Positions 54,298 through 64,000 of a stretch of DNA of 64,000 nucleotides are shown piece after piece. The stretch comes from Platerodrilus igneus (lineage: Eukaryota > Arthropoda > Insecta > Coleoptera > Lycidae). The DNA is taken from positions 3,100,001-3,164,000 of the forward strand of contig JARFIW010001082.1 of the NCBI GenBank assembly GCA_036346225.1, given 5' to 3'. Within the stretch, counting starts at the first letter, position 1. Every line of letters starts with the position of its first letter. A program made the translations under genes and the position numbers. Below the pieces are notes generated by a model that did not search any database, was not told the DNA's origin, and saw only the letters and a list, made by a program, of their open reading frames with translations.

Positions 54298-54478
54298 TTT
54301 GTTTTCGACCTTACTTAAGGTCGGTTTGGCGCAGCTCTAACTTCTTTTCTATTCTGTGCTAATCTAAAAAGCTCTACATACCCTTCACAACCTAAATTTC
54401 TAATAATTTGACTAATATAGTTTGGTCTAGGTCTTCCTATATCCTTCAGTCTTTTTCCTATCCAGCTGACTCTACATA
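54298..54478 (-). pseudogene. RTE-like LINE, 3'-terminal fragment
   Basis: The last 180 bp of an RTE-like element on the minus strand: NYISQIIRNLGCEGYVELF, LAQNRKEVRAAPNRP and stop, then a short tail and (ATG)n. It duplicates the end of the larger copy starting at 54795 but differs by about one residue in eight, so it is an independent insertion. Its short ATG-repeat tail contrasts with the A-rich ends of the other copies. Confidence 0.8.
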
Positions 54479-54479
54479 G

Positions 54480-54790
54480 ATATTAGCAACCTGATGGTTG
54501 TTAAAGAACTCTAACATGTTTACATGATTACCATTTATAAAGAAATAAAATATAACCTGGTTATCCGCTTCAAAAAGGAAAAGTGTTAAATTATATGTTA
54601 TGGTAAGGCTTAAGCAACGAATCACTACAAACATGCCAGACCGCTACCTAATTGTGAGTTATTCCATGGTGACGTTTATTAAATTATATGTTATGGTAAG
54701 GCTTAAGCAACGAAACGCTACCAACATGCCAGAGCGCTAACTAATTGTGAGTTTGTCATGGTGACGTTTAGTTAACTGATTTTTATTTTT
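54480..54790 (-). repeat. RTE-flanking repeat with tandem duplication
   Basis: The same sequence as at 4390-4605, inverted. Here a block of about 96 bp starting at CACCATG and ending AAATTATATGTTATGG-like is present twice in tandem (about 54580-54675 and 54680-54780), with about 10 differences between copies. Confidence 0.7.
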
Positions 54791-54794
54791 TTTG

Positions 54795-57700
54795 CTTTGT
54801 TTTCGAACTTACTTAAAGTCGGTTTGACGCAGCTCTAAATTCTTTTCTATTCTGAGCTAGTCTAAAAAGGTCTACATACCCTTCACAACCTAAATCCCTA
54901 ATAATTTGACTAATATAGCTTTGTCTAGGCCTTCCTACTCTATTTTTATTTGGTAGTCTATAATCTAAAACTTTACTAAATAGTCCCTCATGTCTTAATT
55001 GGCGCCCTATCATTCTATCTCTCCTGACCTTCAATTGTTTCCACATACAGGGATCCTCACCTATCCTTCTATAAACTTCCTCGTTTGTTACTCTATCTGT
55101 CCAACTAATCTTTAACATTCTCCTATAACACCAAGTTTCAAAAGCTTCTTTTCTTTCTTTTCTTTTTCTTATCTACTTCTTTAATTGTCCAAGTCTCACT
55201 ACCGTATAGTAGAACGCTCCATACGTACGACTTTAAGAAACTTTTCTATTATCTAAACTAATACTATTAGCTATTAGTAAGTTTTCTTTTTAAAACATTT
55301 TTCTAGCTTGAGCTATTCTAGCTACTATATCCCTTCTGCTACGTCCATCCTTTGTAATTATACTACCTAAATAGCAAAATTCATCTACCTGCTCTAACTC
55401 GGTATTACATATTTTTAATTTTGGTTTAGAACTAGGCTGTAACTCACTTGCCATTATCTTTGTCTTTACTGAATTAATTCTCATACTATAGTTACTCCGT
55501 AGTATCTCATCTAAAATATTTAAAACTCTCCAACTCTTTTCTAGACTCTGCTATAATGGCTATATCATCTGCAAAACGTAACATGTCTATTTTCTGTCCC
55601 TGTACACTAATACCTATCTCTTTTCTCTCTCTAGCTAAGTTTAAAGCTTCCTCAATATAAACATTAAAATCAAGGAGACAGTATACAACCCTGTCTAACA
55701 CCATTTCTAATCTTAGCTTCCTTTTCTATTTCATCAAATCTAATTACTACGCTTTGGTTTTATATAGACTGTAAATAATTTTTCTATCCCTATGAGAGAT
55801 TCCTATTTTCGCAAAACCCTGAACATAACAATCCAATTAACCCTATCAAATGCTTTTCTAAATCTACAAACGCGAAATGAGTCTTTTATTTTTGTAACCT
55901 TTTTCGATAATTACCTAATCATTTGTATCGGTTCTCTAGTCCCTCTGTCTTCTGAAAACCATATTGGTCTTCGCCTAAATAATTCTCAGTCAAAGCTTCT
56001 ACTCTATTTTTAATTATTATTGTTAGTATTTTGGAAGCATGAGAAGTTAAACTAACCGTTCTAAAATTCTCACACCTATCAGCTCCTGACTTTTTGGGAT
56101 TGGAATAATATTTTTTCGAAATCTATTGGAACCTCACCTGTGTCATATATTACATTTACTAGTTCATATAATCTGTCTAAAGTTTTCTGACTTGCATATT
56201 TTATTAATTCTGCGGAATATCGTCTATCCTGGCGCTTTATTTAATTTAAGATTCGAACAGCTCTATCAAATTCCTCTCTTAATATTGAGAACTCTATTTC
56301 TACATCCTCTTCTTGGTCGTACTCTAACTCATCCATATCGTCTCCCTTATATAAATCTTCTAAATATCTTTTCCATCTATCTGCTACCTCAACTTTATTT
56401 ATTAGAAGCTCATTATTCTCGTCTCTAATACCATTACATTTTTCCTATCTTCCCAAAAACTTTTAACTGCCCTGTAAGCCCTGTCTGTCTTACCTACTCT
56501 CAAATCATCTTGTATTCCTTACAATTCTCCTCCATCCATTTATTTCTAGCTTTTCTACACTCATGTACTATCTTATTTCTAACTTTATTATATTTTTGCT
56601 TACTTTCACTATCCAATTCTCTGAAAGGTTTAAGCTTTCTTCTATCCTCTATTAAATCTAATATCTCCTTTGTTACCCACGGTTTTCTCGCTTCTATTTT
56701 TCTTACCTATAGTCTGTGTTGCTGTATCATGTACAGTCAGTTTTATTTCTTTCCATCTATTTTCTACATTCCTCCTACAGCTATCTCTTTGCTCTTATTA
56801 TCTAATACTTGTTTATATTCCTCTTTTACCCTACTATCATTAAGCTTACCTAGATCCCATCCTCTCTTTAGCCTTTCTCAATTTTTGAATTTTAGTTTAC
56901 ACTTCATTTTAACTAAGTTATGATCGCTATCTATGTCAGCCCCTGGATAACTACGACAGTTTTAACTTGGTTTCTAAATCTTTGTTTAACTAGAATATAA
57001 TCTATTTGTTATCTAGCCCTATCACCTGGGGCTTTCCAGGTATATCTTCTCCTAACATGTTGTTCGAATAGGGTGTTTACAGTTACTAATCTATGTTCCT
57101 GGCAAAACTCAACTAATCTTTCTCCTCTATCATTTCGTCTGCCATACCCGAATTTTCCTACCATTTTTCCCTCACTACCTTCTCCCACTGACGCATTAAA
57201 ATCGCCCATAACTATTAAATTCTCATCTCATTTTACTTTTCTCACTATACTATTTATATCCTCGTATACCTTTTCTACTTCCTCATCCTCGTACTGAGTT
57301 GTTGGCATGTAAACCTGTACTAAAACAGTGTCTGTGGGTTTTGTACTCAATCTAACCATAATTATTCTATCACTAAATTGTAAGTACTCTTTAACTTTAT
57401 GCCCTAATCTTTTACCTAACACTATTCCTACCCCTGCCTGTCCATTAGTTGAAGAAGTTGTAATTATTCTATAATTATCTTTCCAAAAGTCATTACTATC
57501 TGGCCATCTCACCTCACTAATACCTAAAATGTCCAGTTTTTCCTTTCTCATTTCGACTAATAAATTCGTTAACTTATCTACTCTAAGTAATGACCTTACA
57601 TTCCAAGTCCCTATCACTAAATCGAACTGTTGTTTTATATTCTTACAATGACGAGCCCTAAGTACCCCCTCCCGGAGATCCGAATGAGGGAGTATTTTAC

Positions 57701-58010
57701 CTCCGGACAATAATTTTACTTGTGAGCTCTCCATCATAAGTATTTCGTGTTTTAGGCCACGCACACCTGGGAAATATTGTGGTAGGCTCCCATATCTTTC
57801 CACAATGCAGTTTTTAAAGATTTTAGCAAAAAGCCGTATCCATCACGGCCAACCCCCAACAAGCTTGTAAATTATTGAGGATCGCCCGAGACCAACCAAC
57901 CCTCCTCCAATATCTGTTAGCCAGCAAGGCTGCTGCCCCTTGCTGCGCCTTTTAATCGCCTTTTACGATAAGCAGGCTTACTATAGTAGTATTCTTTATC
58001 CCCTACTATA
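54795..58010 (-). mobile_element. RTE-like LINE, nearly full-length copy 2
   Basis: Runs on the minus strand from a 5' leader near 58010 to the A-rich 3' end near 54795. It contains the whole endonuclease (57803 to about 56935) and the reverse transcriptase, in which the FADDIAIIAES motif (near 55570) and C-terminal ISWTDRVTNEEVYRRIGEDP are clear. The reverse transcriptase is broken by several frame changes, so the copy is inactive. Its 5' leader contains GCGCAGCAAGGGGCAGCAGCC and a stretch found at the start of many elements of this type. An (AT)n tract lies just outside at 58018-58046. Confidence 0.85.
57009..57803 (-). pseudogene. RTE endonuclease domain
   Basis: Metal-dependent endonuclease that nicks target DNA to prime reverse transcription. 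From 57803 the frame reads MERYGSLPQYFPGVRGLKHE, then LVIGTWNVRSLLRVDKLTNL and LDILGISEVRW with the catalytic E, then GQAGVGIVLGKRLGHKVKEY, and runs open to 57228. After a frame break it continues 57209-57009 with MGDFNASVGEGSEGK (catalytic D, N), FCQEHRLVTVNTLFEQH and RRRYTWKAPGDRAR before a stop. The SDHNLV motif follows at about 56935. All expected active-site blocks are present, but one frame change and a stop split them. Proteins of this kind are often annotated as craniofacial development protein 2-like. Confidence 0.88.
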
Positions 58011-58013
58011 GGG

Positions 58014-58049
<36 letters not shown>

Positions 58050-58050
<1 letters not shown>

Positions 58051-59250
58051 ATTCTACCCCCCCTTTTTTTATTTACTTTTTACTTTACTTAAAAAAAATG
58101 TGCACACCTAATGCACGCCCGTACTTGCACTGTTTGGTTGGTTCTTTTATTACTTATTTATTTGCAATGCCTCGACTCTATAAAACTCTTAATCTCAGGG
58201 TATTCAAACTACTTATAGTGGATTCCGTTATAAGTAGATGTGCTACGTCCAACCAAAGTGCACTCTTTTGTTTTGCTACTAAAATTGCTACTCTACTTTT
58301 GTATATGCCAAAATTTCTAATTAGATCAAAGTTACTGTATGCCAAATTAAATTACAACCAAAATTTGTATGACTAATTTTTGGCGTATTAAAAAATGATT
58401 TTAAACACTCACCTGGTCTACACTCCGTTGATGCCTCGATGAATGCTGGCACAAAATCCTAATCACCGTATACTTCCTCACAATGATGTTCTCAAAGTTT
58501 CGTGCTGTTTCCAGGTGTCCTTAAATTTTAAACTGCTCCCCAATATCTGAAATGATTAACCCAAATTTAGAATTTTGGAAAAACTAGTGCTATAACTTCC
58601 CTCTGTACTAATCTCCACTTCAAATCCTTGTTTCCGCTCAATGCTTCTGCTGCCTTTAACCCGCTCCAATATCCAACTCGTATCTTTGTTTCCGCTCAAT
58701 GCTCCTGCTGCCTTTAACCCGCTCCAATATCCAACTCGTATCTTTGTTTCCGCTCAATACTCCTGCTGCCTTTAACCCGCTCCAATATCCAACTCGTATC
58801 TTTGTTTCCGCTCAATACTCCTGCTGCCTTTAACCCGCTCCAATATCCAACTCCTAATCTGTATAACCACTCGCTGACCCGCTACCTTTAAGACCACTCT
58901 CCAAATCCAATTTCTAATCGTCGCACAATCACTAATATTCCCTTTATACTTCCGCTTGTTTCTTTACCACTTTTCAATTAAACTCATTTTTAAAACCAAT
59001 TACTTTTATTTTCTTTTTCAAAATATTTGAATACAAATTAGCACCGTTCTGAAAACACGTCTATTACAAAATTTGTTCGAAATAAATCTCTTTGTTTACT
59101 CTCTAAGGCGACCATGTTAACTCTCTACTAGCCTACTACATCTTAAAGTTCATAACAAATAACTAAGTTCGTGTCGCACATACCATAGTCCATGTCTTTT
59201 GTACAATTTCATAATCATATTAAATTCTAATATATGTCCTAAATCTTTAC
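58050..59250. other. Unassigned region with 58-bp minisatellite, possibly LTR
   Basis: No gene was seen. The minisatellite at 58628-58859 lies within it. On the minus strand there are AATAAA signals (near 59010) and a GTGAGT donor near 58413, which would fit the LTR and leader of a retrotransposon, but matching ends were not found. Confidence 0.3.
58628..58859. repeat. 58-bp tandem repeat, four copies
   Basis: Unit starts TTGTTTCCGCTCAATGCTCC and contains CTGCTGCCTTTAACCCGCTC and CAATATCCAACTCGTATC. Copies start at 58628, 58686, 58744 and 58802, with only one or two differences between neighbours. Half-decayed unit fragments (CCACTCGCTGACCCGCTACC) follow to about 58890. Confidence 0.95.
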
Positions 59251-59674
59251 ATTCCACCAATCACATTTTACGTTGTTATAACTAATAATTTTGAGTTTAC
59301 AAATATTGTCCAAAAGTTGATTTTATAGAAAATGAAACCAAAATAAATTATACTTGACCCTGGATGCATGTTGGTAGTGAACATTCATAGACGCATCCGG
59401 CTTTTGGACGGCAAATGTACTTTCAAAGGCTTTTTAAAATTCAACTCGGTATAAACCCTTGAGCATTTCACATCTTACTACGCCACTTAGTCATTTTAAA
59501 ATTTCCTTTTGGCACTGAATTTCAACTACTATATTTGAATGGTATTTTAGTGTACATAAAATACGGCAAACATACATTTTAAAGTATATGTGATCGATTA
59601 TGTGGATTATTTTTGTTTGGCATATACTATCTTGTACTAAACAACCCTTATAACTCTTAGTAGCTCCCTTAGAC

Positions 59675-59722
<48 letters not shown>

Positions 59723-62323
59723 GTGATTAAAGGTCATAGAAAGATCATATACCAGCATCTAAAGATCAGGCTTCATAAATGCGAGAAAATTCAAAAAATT
59801 TGAAAAAAGTCAAATAATTAGATATTTATTTTATAGAAAACATTTGTGAAATGTCCGGTATAAAGAGTGTCAATTACATTTGATGCAGAAAAACCATGAT
59901 TATTAGATAGGTTAATCGTGTTTTAGATAAAAGTAAGGCATTTATTAAGTTCAATGGAAACAAGCGTTTATCAAGAGTTTCATCCACATTTTATAATAAA
60001 AGCATCGTGTTTAAGAAAACTTACATTCAAATACATTTAACTACTCAATTATATATAAAGCGGCGTGCTTAGATATTTTAATTTTCATGTAATAGCAAAA
60101 AGAATTTTCATTTAATATCAAAGGAACTTCATTTGAAAAACGCATTGATTTAAGTTTAAACCATTCATTTAATAATCAAAGAAGTATAAGCACGTTTATT
60201 GACCCCGTGTTCTAGAAAGATGTAATAGATAAATGTTCATCCAATTATTTAATAGCCCGGAGCGGTAATAAACTGCAGAGAATAAATGACATAAATTTAT
60301 AATATTGATAAGCATACAAAGACAATGCGACCAAATAATAGATAACTCGAGGCGGCAGCAAAACAAATTCTTGAAAATGTATAGCATGCGTAGGTGACAC
60401 ACTTTCCTTTTAAAACCAACTCAAATGTAGAACCAATACATAAAAGAGCGAAGCGCGAAAATTCTCGAAGCCGATGTATGAAAAGACTCATGTTGAATGG
60501 AGAGCAGTTTTGATTGAAGCTTTTACGTTGACATACTATTGATGATATTAGATAATACGTTATGCAGAATGTACAGTATTTAATAGTGAAAATTATTTAA
60601 GTTCATTATGGAAACCAAATATAAACTATTGTAAAAAGGGAGTGTTACTTGAAACGTCAACGTTAACGTATTGATAGAAACATGAGTAGACTATTTGACG
60701 TACTTACATTGGTCTCAAAATGAAAAATAGACAACTAAAAGTAATTAAAACTACCGTAAGATAAAGTTTTCTTAATTCGAATAGGCGTTTGTTGTGCATT
60801 TTGAAGGTGCAATTATTTAAAAGTAGTACAGTTTGAAAGGAGATATTTTAAGTCATTTCCCAAAAATTTGTCTGGAGTCACAACTGATCAAAAAACTTTT
60901 AGTTCACTTGTATATCGCTGGCGCTAGTGTCATGTTTGATATAGTAGTATTATTATCTCATGGCGGGGTGACCTTGAAAAAACCTGCACGAGGAGCTATA
61001 TTAATAATCAAAAAAAAAAAGTGAGACTAGAAAACATCGACTGCTTGCACGTCCAGTGTTGCCAGAGCAAAAATTGTCGAGCAACCAAGGAATGTGTTTT
61101 AAATAGTTTTATGTTGATTTTTGCTCTTCTATAAAAATGATCTGAGCTTATTGTTAGATGTGATACCCCAGATTATTGATTGATTGGATCAGTGTACACA
61201 AGATATTTTATCACTTATAGTCACTAGTAGAACAAAAACAATTTGGTAGTACTACATATTCGTTTTTTTCAAATCAATAGACGTTTTTGTTTTAAACACA
61301 AACTATAAACTATAAACCCTATAAAAATGTCAAATGCCCACCTCGAAAATATTACTAAGATTTATTACAAAAACGTTTTAAGAATATGTTTACACAATGA
61401 CACTCATGGTGTTGTAACTAACAAAAACAAAACAAAAACAATTTTTAATTAATACCAAAAGGTTTTTATATCATTTGTTGTATTAATATTATTATAAATT
61501 GCATATATCTCGTGCTTTATTTGAATGAATCATAGAATCAACAATTCAGTGCTGTAGAATTAAAGGAAGAGGAACAGTTATAGTATAAAAAGAAAGGTAA
61601 TTAAGGTTTGCATCTTGTCAGGTTATATATTTTTTACATAACCTCATTTATAGTTTAGAAATATTTGCTAAATTAATATATTTTTACGCACTTCATCGAT
61701 AATCTAGCTATAAAATAATTCCTTGAATAATTAATAATCTTAACCTTGCTGACTAAACAAAAGCAATATTGCTTATACGACTGAAGTTAGATATACTACA
61801 CCGCCTGATCAGGTGCTGTTGATATTGTAATCATAGATTATTTAAATCGTCAAGCCTGCATAATGTCGTCGAATGCGGAATTCAGATCCGATCGAGTAGT
61901 ATAATCCACTTGTTTTAATGGATTGACTGGAGATGCTGCATCAGACCGAAAACTGGTTTATGTTGCCAAACTGAAGCGGATTAACACGGTCGGATAGAAG
62001 CGCCGAGATAAATACAGTCAATAAGAATCCCTTTTGGAGACAAAGAATGGACATGCTTAACAGATTTGATTATGATTGGATTAAAATGTAAAATGATTCA
62101 ATCACTTTGAAAGCCAATCATTGATTGTTTCAGCTTTAAAAGTGATCGATTGTCACAGCACTATTGAACATAATTTGATATAAAGACTGCTTCCCTCTTT
62201 AAGCAAGTTATATTTCAACACCTCAGTAATAAACAATCATGTACAAACAAATGTATTTATGACACATATTTTCTACAACGCTAAATAAAGACCATCATTC
62301 AACTATTTTACATAAATTATATT
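59251..62323. other. Unassigned AT-rich region
   Basis: No supported gene or element in 3 kb. An (AT)n tract lies at 59678-59718. Short open frames (for example 60833-61024 +) have no recognisable content. TIRs for the transposase at 62.3-63.7 kb may lie in the right part but were not found. Confidence 0.4.
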
Positions 62324-63672
62324 TTAAATGGGTTCACATCCTAAACTTTCATCCCCATCATCAGACTCATCGCCTGAGGATAAGTATCCATCTGAATTAT
62401 CACTATTATTATCAACCCGTATAATTAGGTCTTGAACCTCGTCTATTACATTTTCTCGTTCCATATAATCCTTTTCAATTTTCTCTACGTGCAGACATAC
62501 TTTAGTCTACTCGTTGATTCCAATATTTTATATGTTCTTCTGCCAACTTCCATACATCATCTATTTTGAAGGTTACATTACATGCAGCGACACGGTTTTT
62601 AAGTAACGCCCAAATCATCTCGATAGGATTTAGTTCTGGGTGATATGGAGGTAAACGCAATACTACATGACCATGTTCTGCCAGTAGCTGGTCAATTACA
62701 AACAGCTGATGAACAGGTTTATGTGCCTTAATTTTGGAATATAATTCAGGCTTGGTTTCCTTACATTCAAAGAGGATATTTCGTTCCTTCAACCATTTCT
62801 GCATATCTGTTTTCTTCCAACTTGAAGTAGGATTAGGATGCACAAGAACATTATGATATGACGCATTGTCTATCACAAACACTGAATTTGGTTCCAAATT
62901 TGGTATTAACTTTTCTTGCAGCCACTTTTTATAATTGCGATGATTCATGTCATCGTGATAATCCCCAGTTTGCAAACCAGACTTAAATATCAATTCTGCA
63001 TTTGGAACAAACGCATTTTTTCCACCTGCATGAACAATTATCAAATGCTTCCCTTTTGAAACTGGCGATTTCAAACCCTTGGTGGTGCCGTCATCCCAAC
63101 ACTTTGTTTCACCTGTGCAGATATGTTTCATCGTTATACACAATGCTTCTGCCCTCTTCTTTATACTTACTAAGATTTTTCAAAAATATGGTGCGCTTTG
63201 CCCTTATATTGCTTTGTTCAACAAGAATTTTCCTGTTATCTACAGTTCTCTTCCAACGAAACCCTGCTCTTACAACAATTTTTCTGAACGAACCTAATTT
63301 TCCCGTGTAATGAGGGCAATCATTTTTAAATTCGTCAAACACTAACTTCAAAGTCGGTCTACGTTCATGTATTGCTGCAAACCGATACATAACGGTTCTT
63401 AGAATCTCTTCGTCAAATCCATTCACTGTTGACTTAGGGCTTGGTTTATTTACGGTTTTCCTTGGTGAACTGAACTTGCTGCAGGGTGGTTTGTTTGTAC
63501 CTTCCTTTACAATTCTTTGCACCGTCCGCAATGACACACCTGTTGCTTCAGCCACGCACTCTTGCAAATTGTTCAGGTTGGAGGCGCCCGAATCTTTTAT
63601 GCGTTTCAAATATTGAAACACATTAAAAACAATCTGTCGTCCTTGACTATGAATCACCTCCTTCTTATTCAT
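62324..63672 (-). pseudogene. Tc1/mariner-type transposase, DD82E spacing, nearly intact
   Basis: The start ATG at 63672 opens MNKKEVIHSQGRQIVFNVFQ. A helix-turn-helix part follows with VAEATGVSLRTVQRIVKEG. The catalytic core has the first aspartate in IVYNDETYLH, the second in VFVIDNASYHN and the glutamate in YHPELNPIEMIWALLKNRV. I count exactly 82 residues between the second aspartate and the glutamate, which matches the DD82E (Sailor) group of the IS630-Tc1-mariner assemblage as I remember it. One frame change near 63120 (just after YLH) and another near 62505 break an otherwise open 450-codon gene. The natural acidic tail (DNNSDNSDGYLSSGDESDDG) ends at a stop at 62324. It is low in other damage, so it is young or the breaks are sequence errors. 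Confidence 0.85.
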
Positions 63673-64000
63673 AATATTACTCTAAAAAATATCATAATTA
63701 ATCATTGAACGGACATTCTTTTTAAATACACTGCTGATGAAATTAACTATCAGTTAGTTTTGAAAAAAACTGTTTTGATGACTATTACTTGATACAAATA
63801 TTAAAACGGAAAACTAGAAACAATAAGACCTTGATAAGAGCGAGAATGACAATGACAGTTACGGTTCACATTCGGTATATACAGTATTGGGATCCGTTGA
63901 GTATGTGCACTGTTGCCACAGCAAATAATTACGGATAAAGAAACTACGAACCTAGAATTGTTTATAAGTAAAAACAAGTAAAAGCTCCGATATTATATGG
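63673..64000. other. 5' flank of the DD82E transposase
   Basis: No gene. On the minus strand CAATACTGTATATACCGAAT (63869-63888) could belong to a terminal repeat, but no inverse copy was found at the other side. Confidence 0.3.

Noticed and set aside
54088..54318. Poly-Met and poly-His/Ile-Tyr open frames
   Set aside because: They are translations of (ATC)n and (AT)n microsatellites.
56126..56923. Plus-strand Leu/Ser-rich frames
   Set aside because: Antisense shadows of the RTE reverse transcriptase on the minus strand.
58628..58859. CRISPR-like array
   Set aside because: Direct tandem units without unique spacers, in a eukaryotic genome; an ordinary minisatellite.
63002..63310. Plus-strand frames over the DD82E transposase
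   Set aside because: Antisense shadows of the minus-strand transposase.

Overview
The window looks like an arthropod, most likely insect, nuclear genome: AT-rich, with short introns bounded by GT/AG, many microsatellites, and a very high load of transposable elements (TEs) from nearly every eukaryotic class. Host coding sequence is sparse. The best-supported host gene is GGNBP2 (gametogenetin-binding protein 2) on the minus strand: coding exons 1-3 at 6457-7041, exon 4 at 1921-2171, and a 4.3 kb intron filled with antisense TE remnants. The last two coding exons of an E2F-like transcription factor lie on the minus strand at 50643-50966. Possible but unrecognised host exons lie at 7.4-8.6 kb and 21.2-22.4 kb.

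Layout: 1-1.4 kb, CR1/Jockey-like LINE (-). 1.9-7.0 kb, GGNBP2 with an RTE-like LINE and a degraded transposase in intron 3. 9.0-10.2 kb, PIF/Harbinger element with TAA target-site duplication (TSD). 10.5-11.6 kb, piggyBac remnant (-). 12.4-13.8 kb, mariner-like element. 14.0-14.4 kb, MITE (small non-autonomous inverted-repeat element). 14.6-20.3 kb, non-autonomous LTR element (-) with 1.8 kb LTRs, a tRNA-Lys-type primer site and a nested SINE. 20.5-20.9 kb, two more SINEs. 23.7-24.2 kb, solo LTR. 24.9 kb, THAP-domain exon. 25.9-26.9 kb, MITE. 27.07-34.71 kb, hAT-type element split by a young Ty3/gypsy element. 35.0-36.8 kb, full-length SINE abutting a mariner-like element with long terminal repeats. 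37.2-40.4 kb, LINE. 40.9-47.0 kb, piggyBac pseudogene split by a Merlin transposon, itself split by an LTR-like insertion. 51.3-51.8 kb, protein-primed DNA polymerase B fragment. 54.3-58.0 kb, second RTE copy (-). 58.6 kb, 58-bp minisatellite. 62.3-63.7 kb, nearly intact DDE transposase with DD82E spacing (-).

The most interesting signal is the gypsy element at 27370-34120. Between integrase and 3' LTR it encodes a macro domain of the OARD1/TARG1 (ADP-ribose hydrolase) type, followed by a CCCH-like zinc finger. Its two LTRs differ by one visible substitution plus a perfect 42-bp palindrome with a 7-bp target duplication, present only in the 5' LTR. A retrotransposon-borne ADP-ribosyl hydrolase suggests, as a hypothesis, a countermeasure to host ADP-ribosylation, by analogy with viral macro domains.

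All identifications come from reading motifs, splice signals and repeat boundaries by eye. No database or alignment was run.
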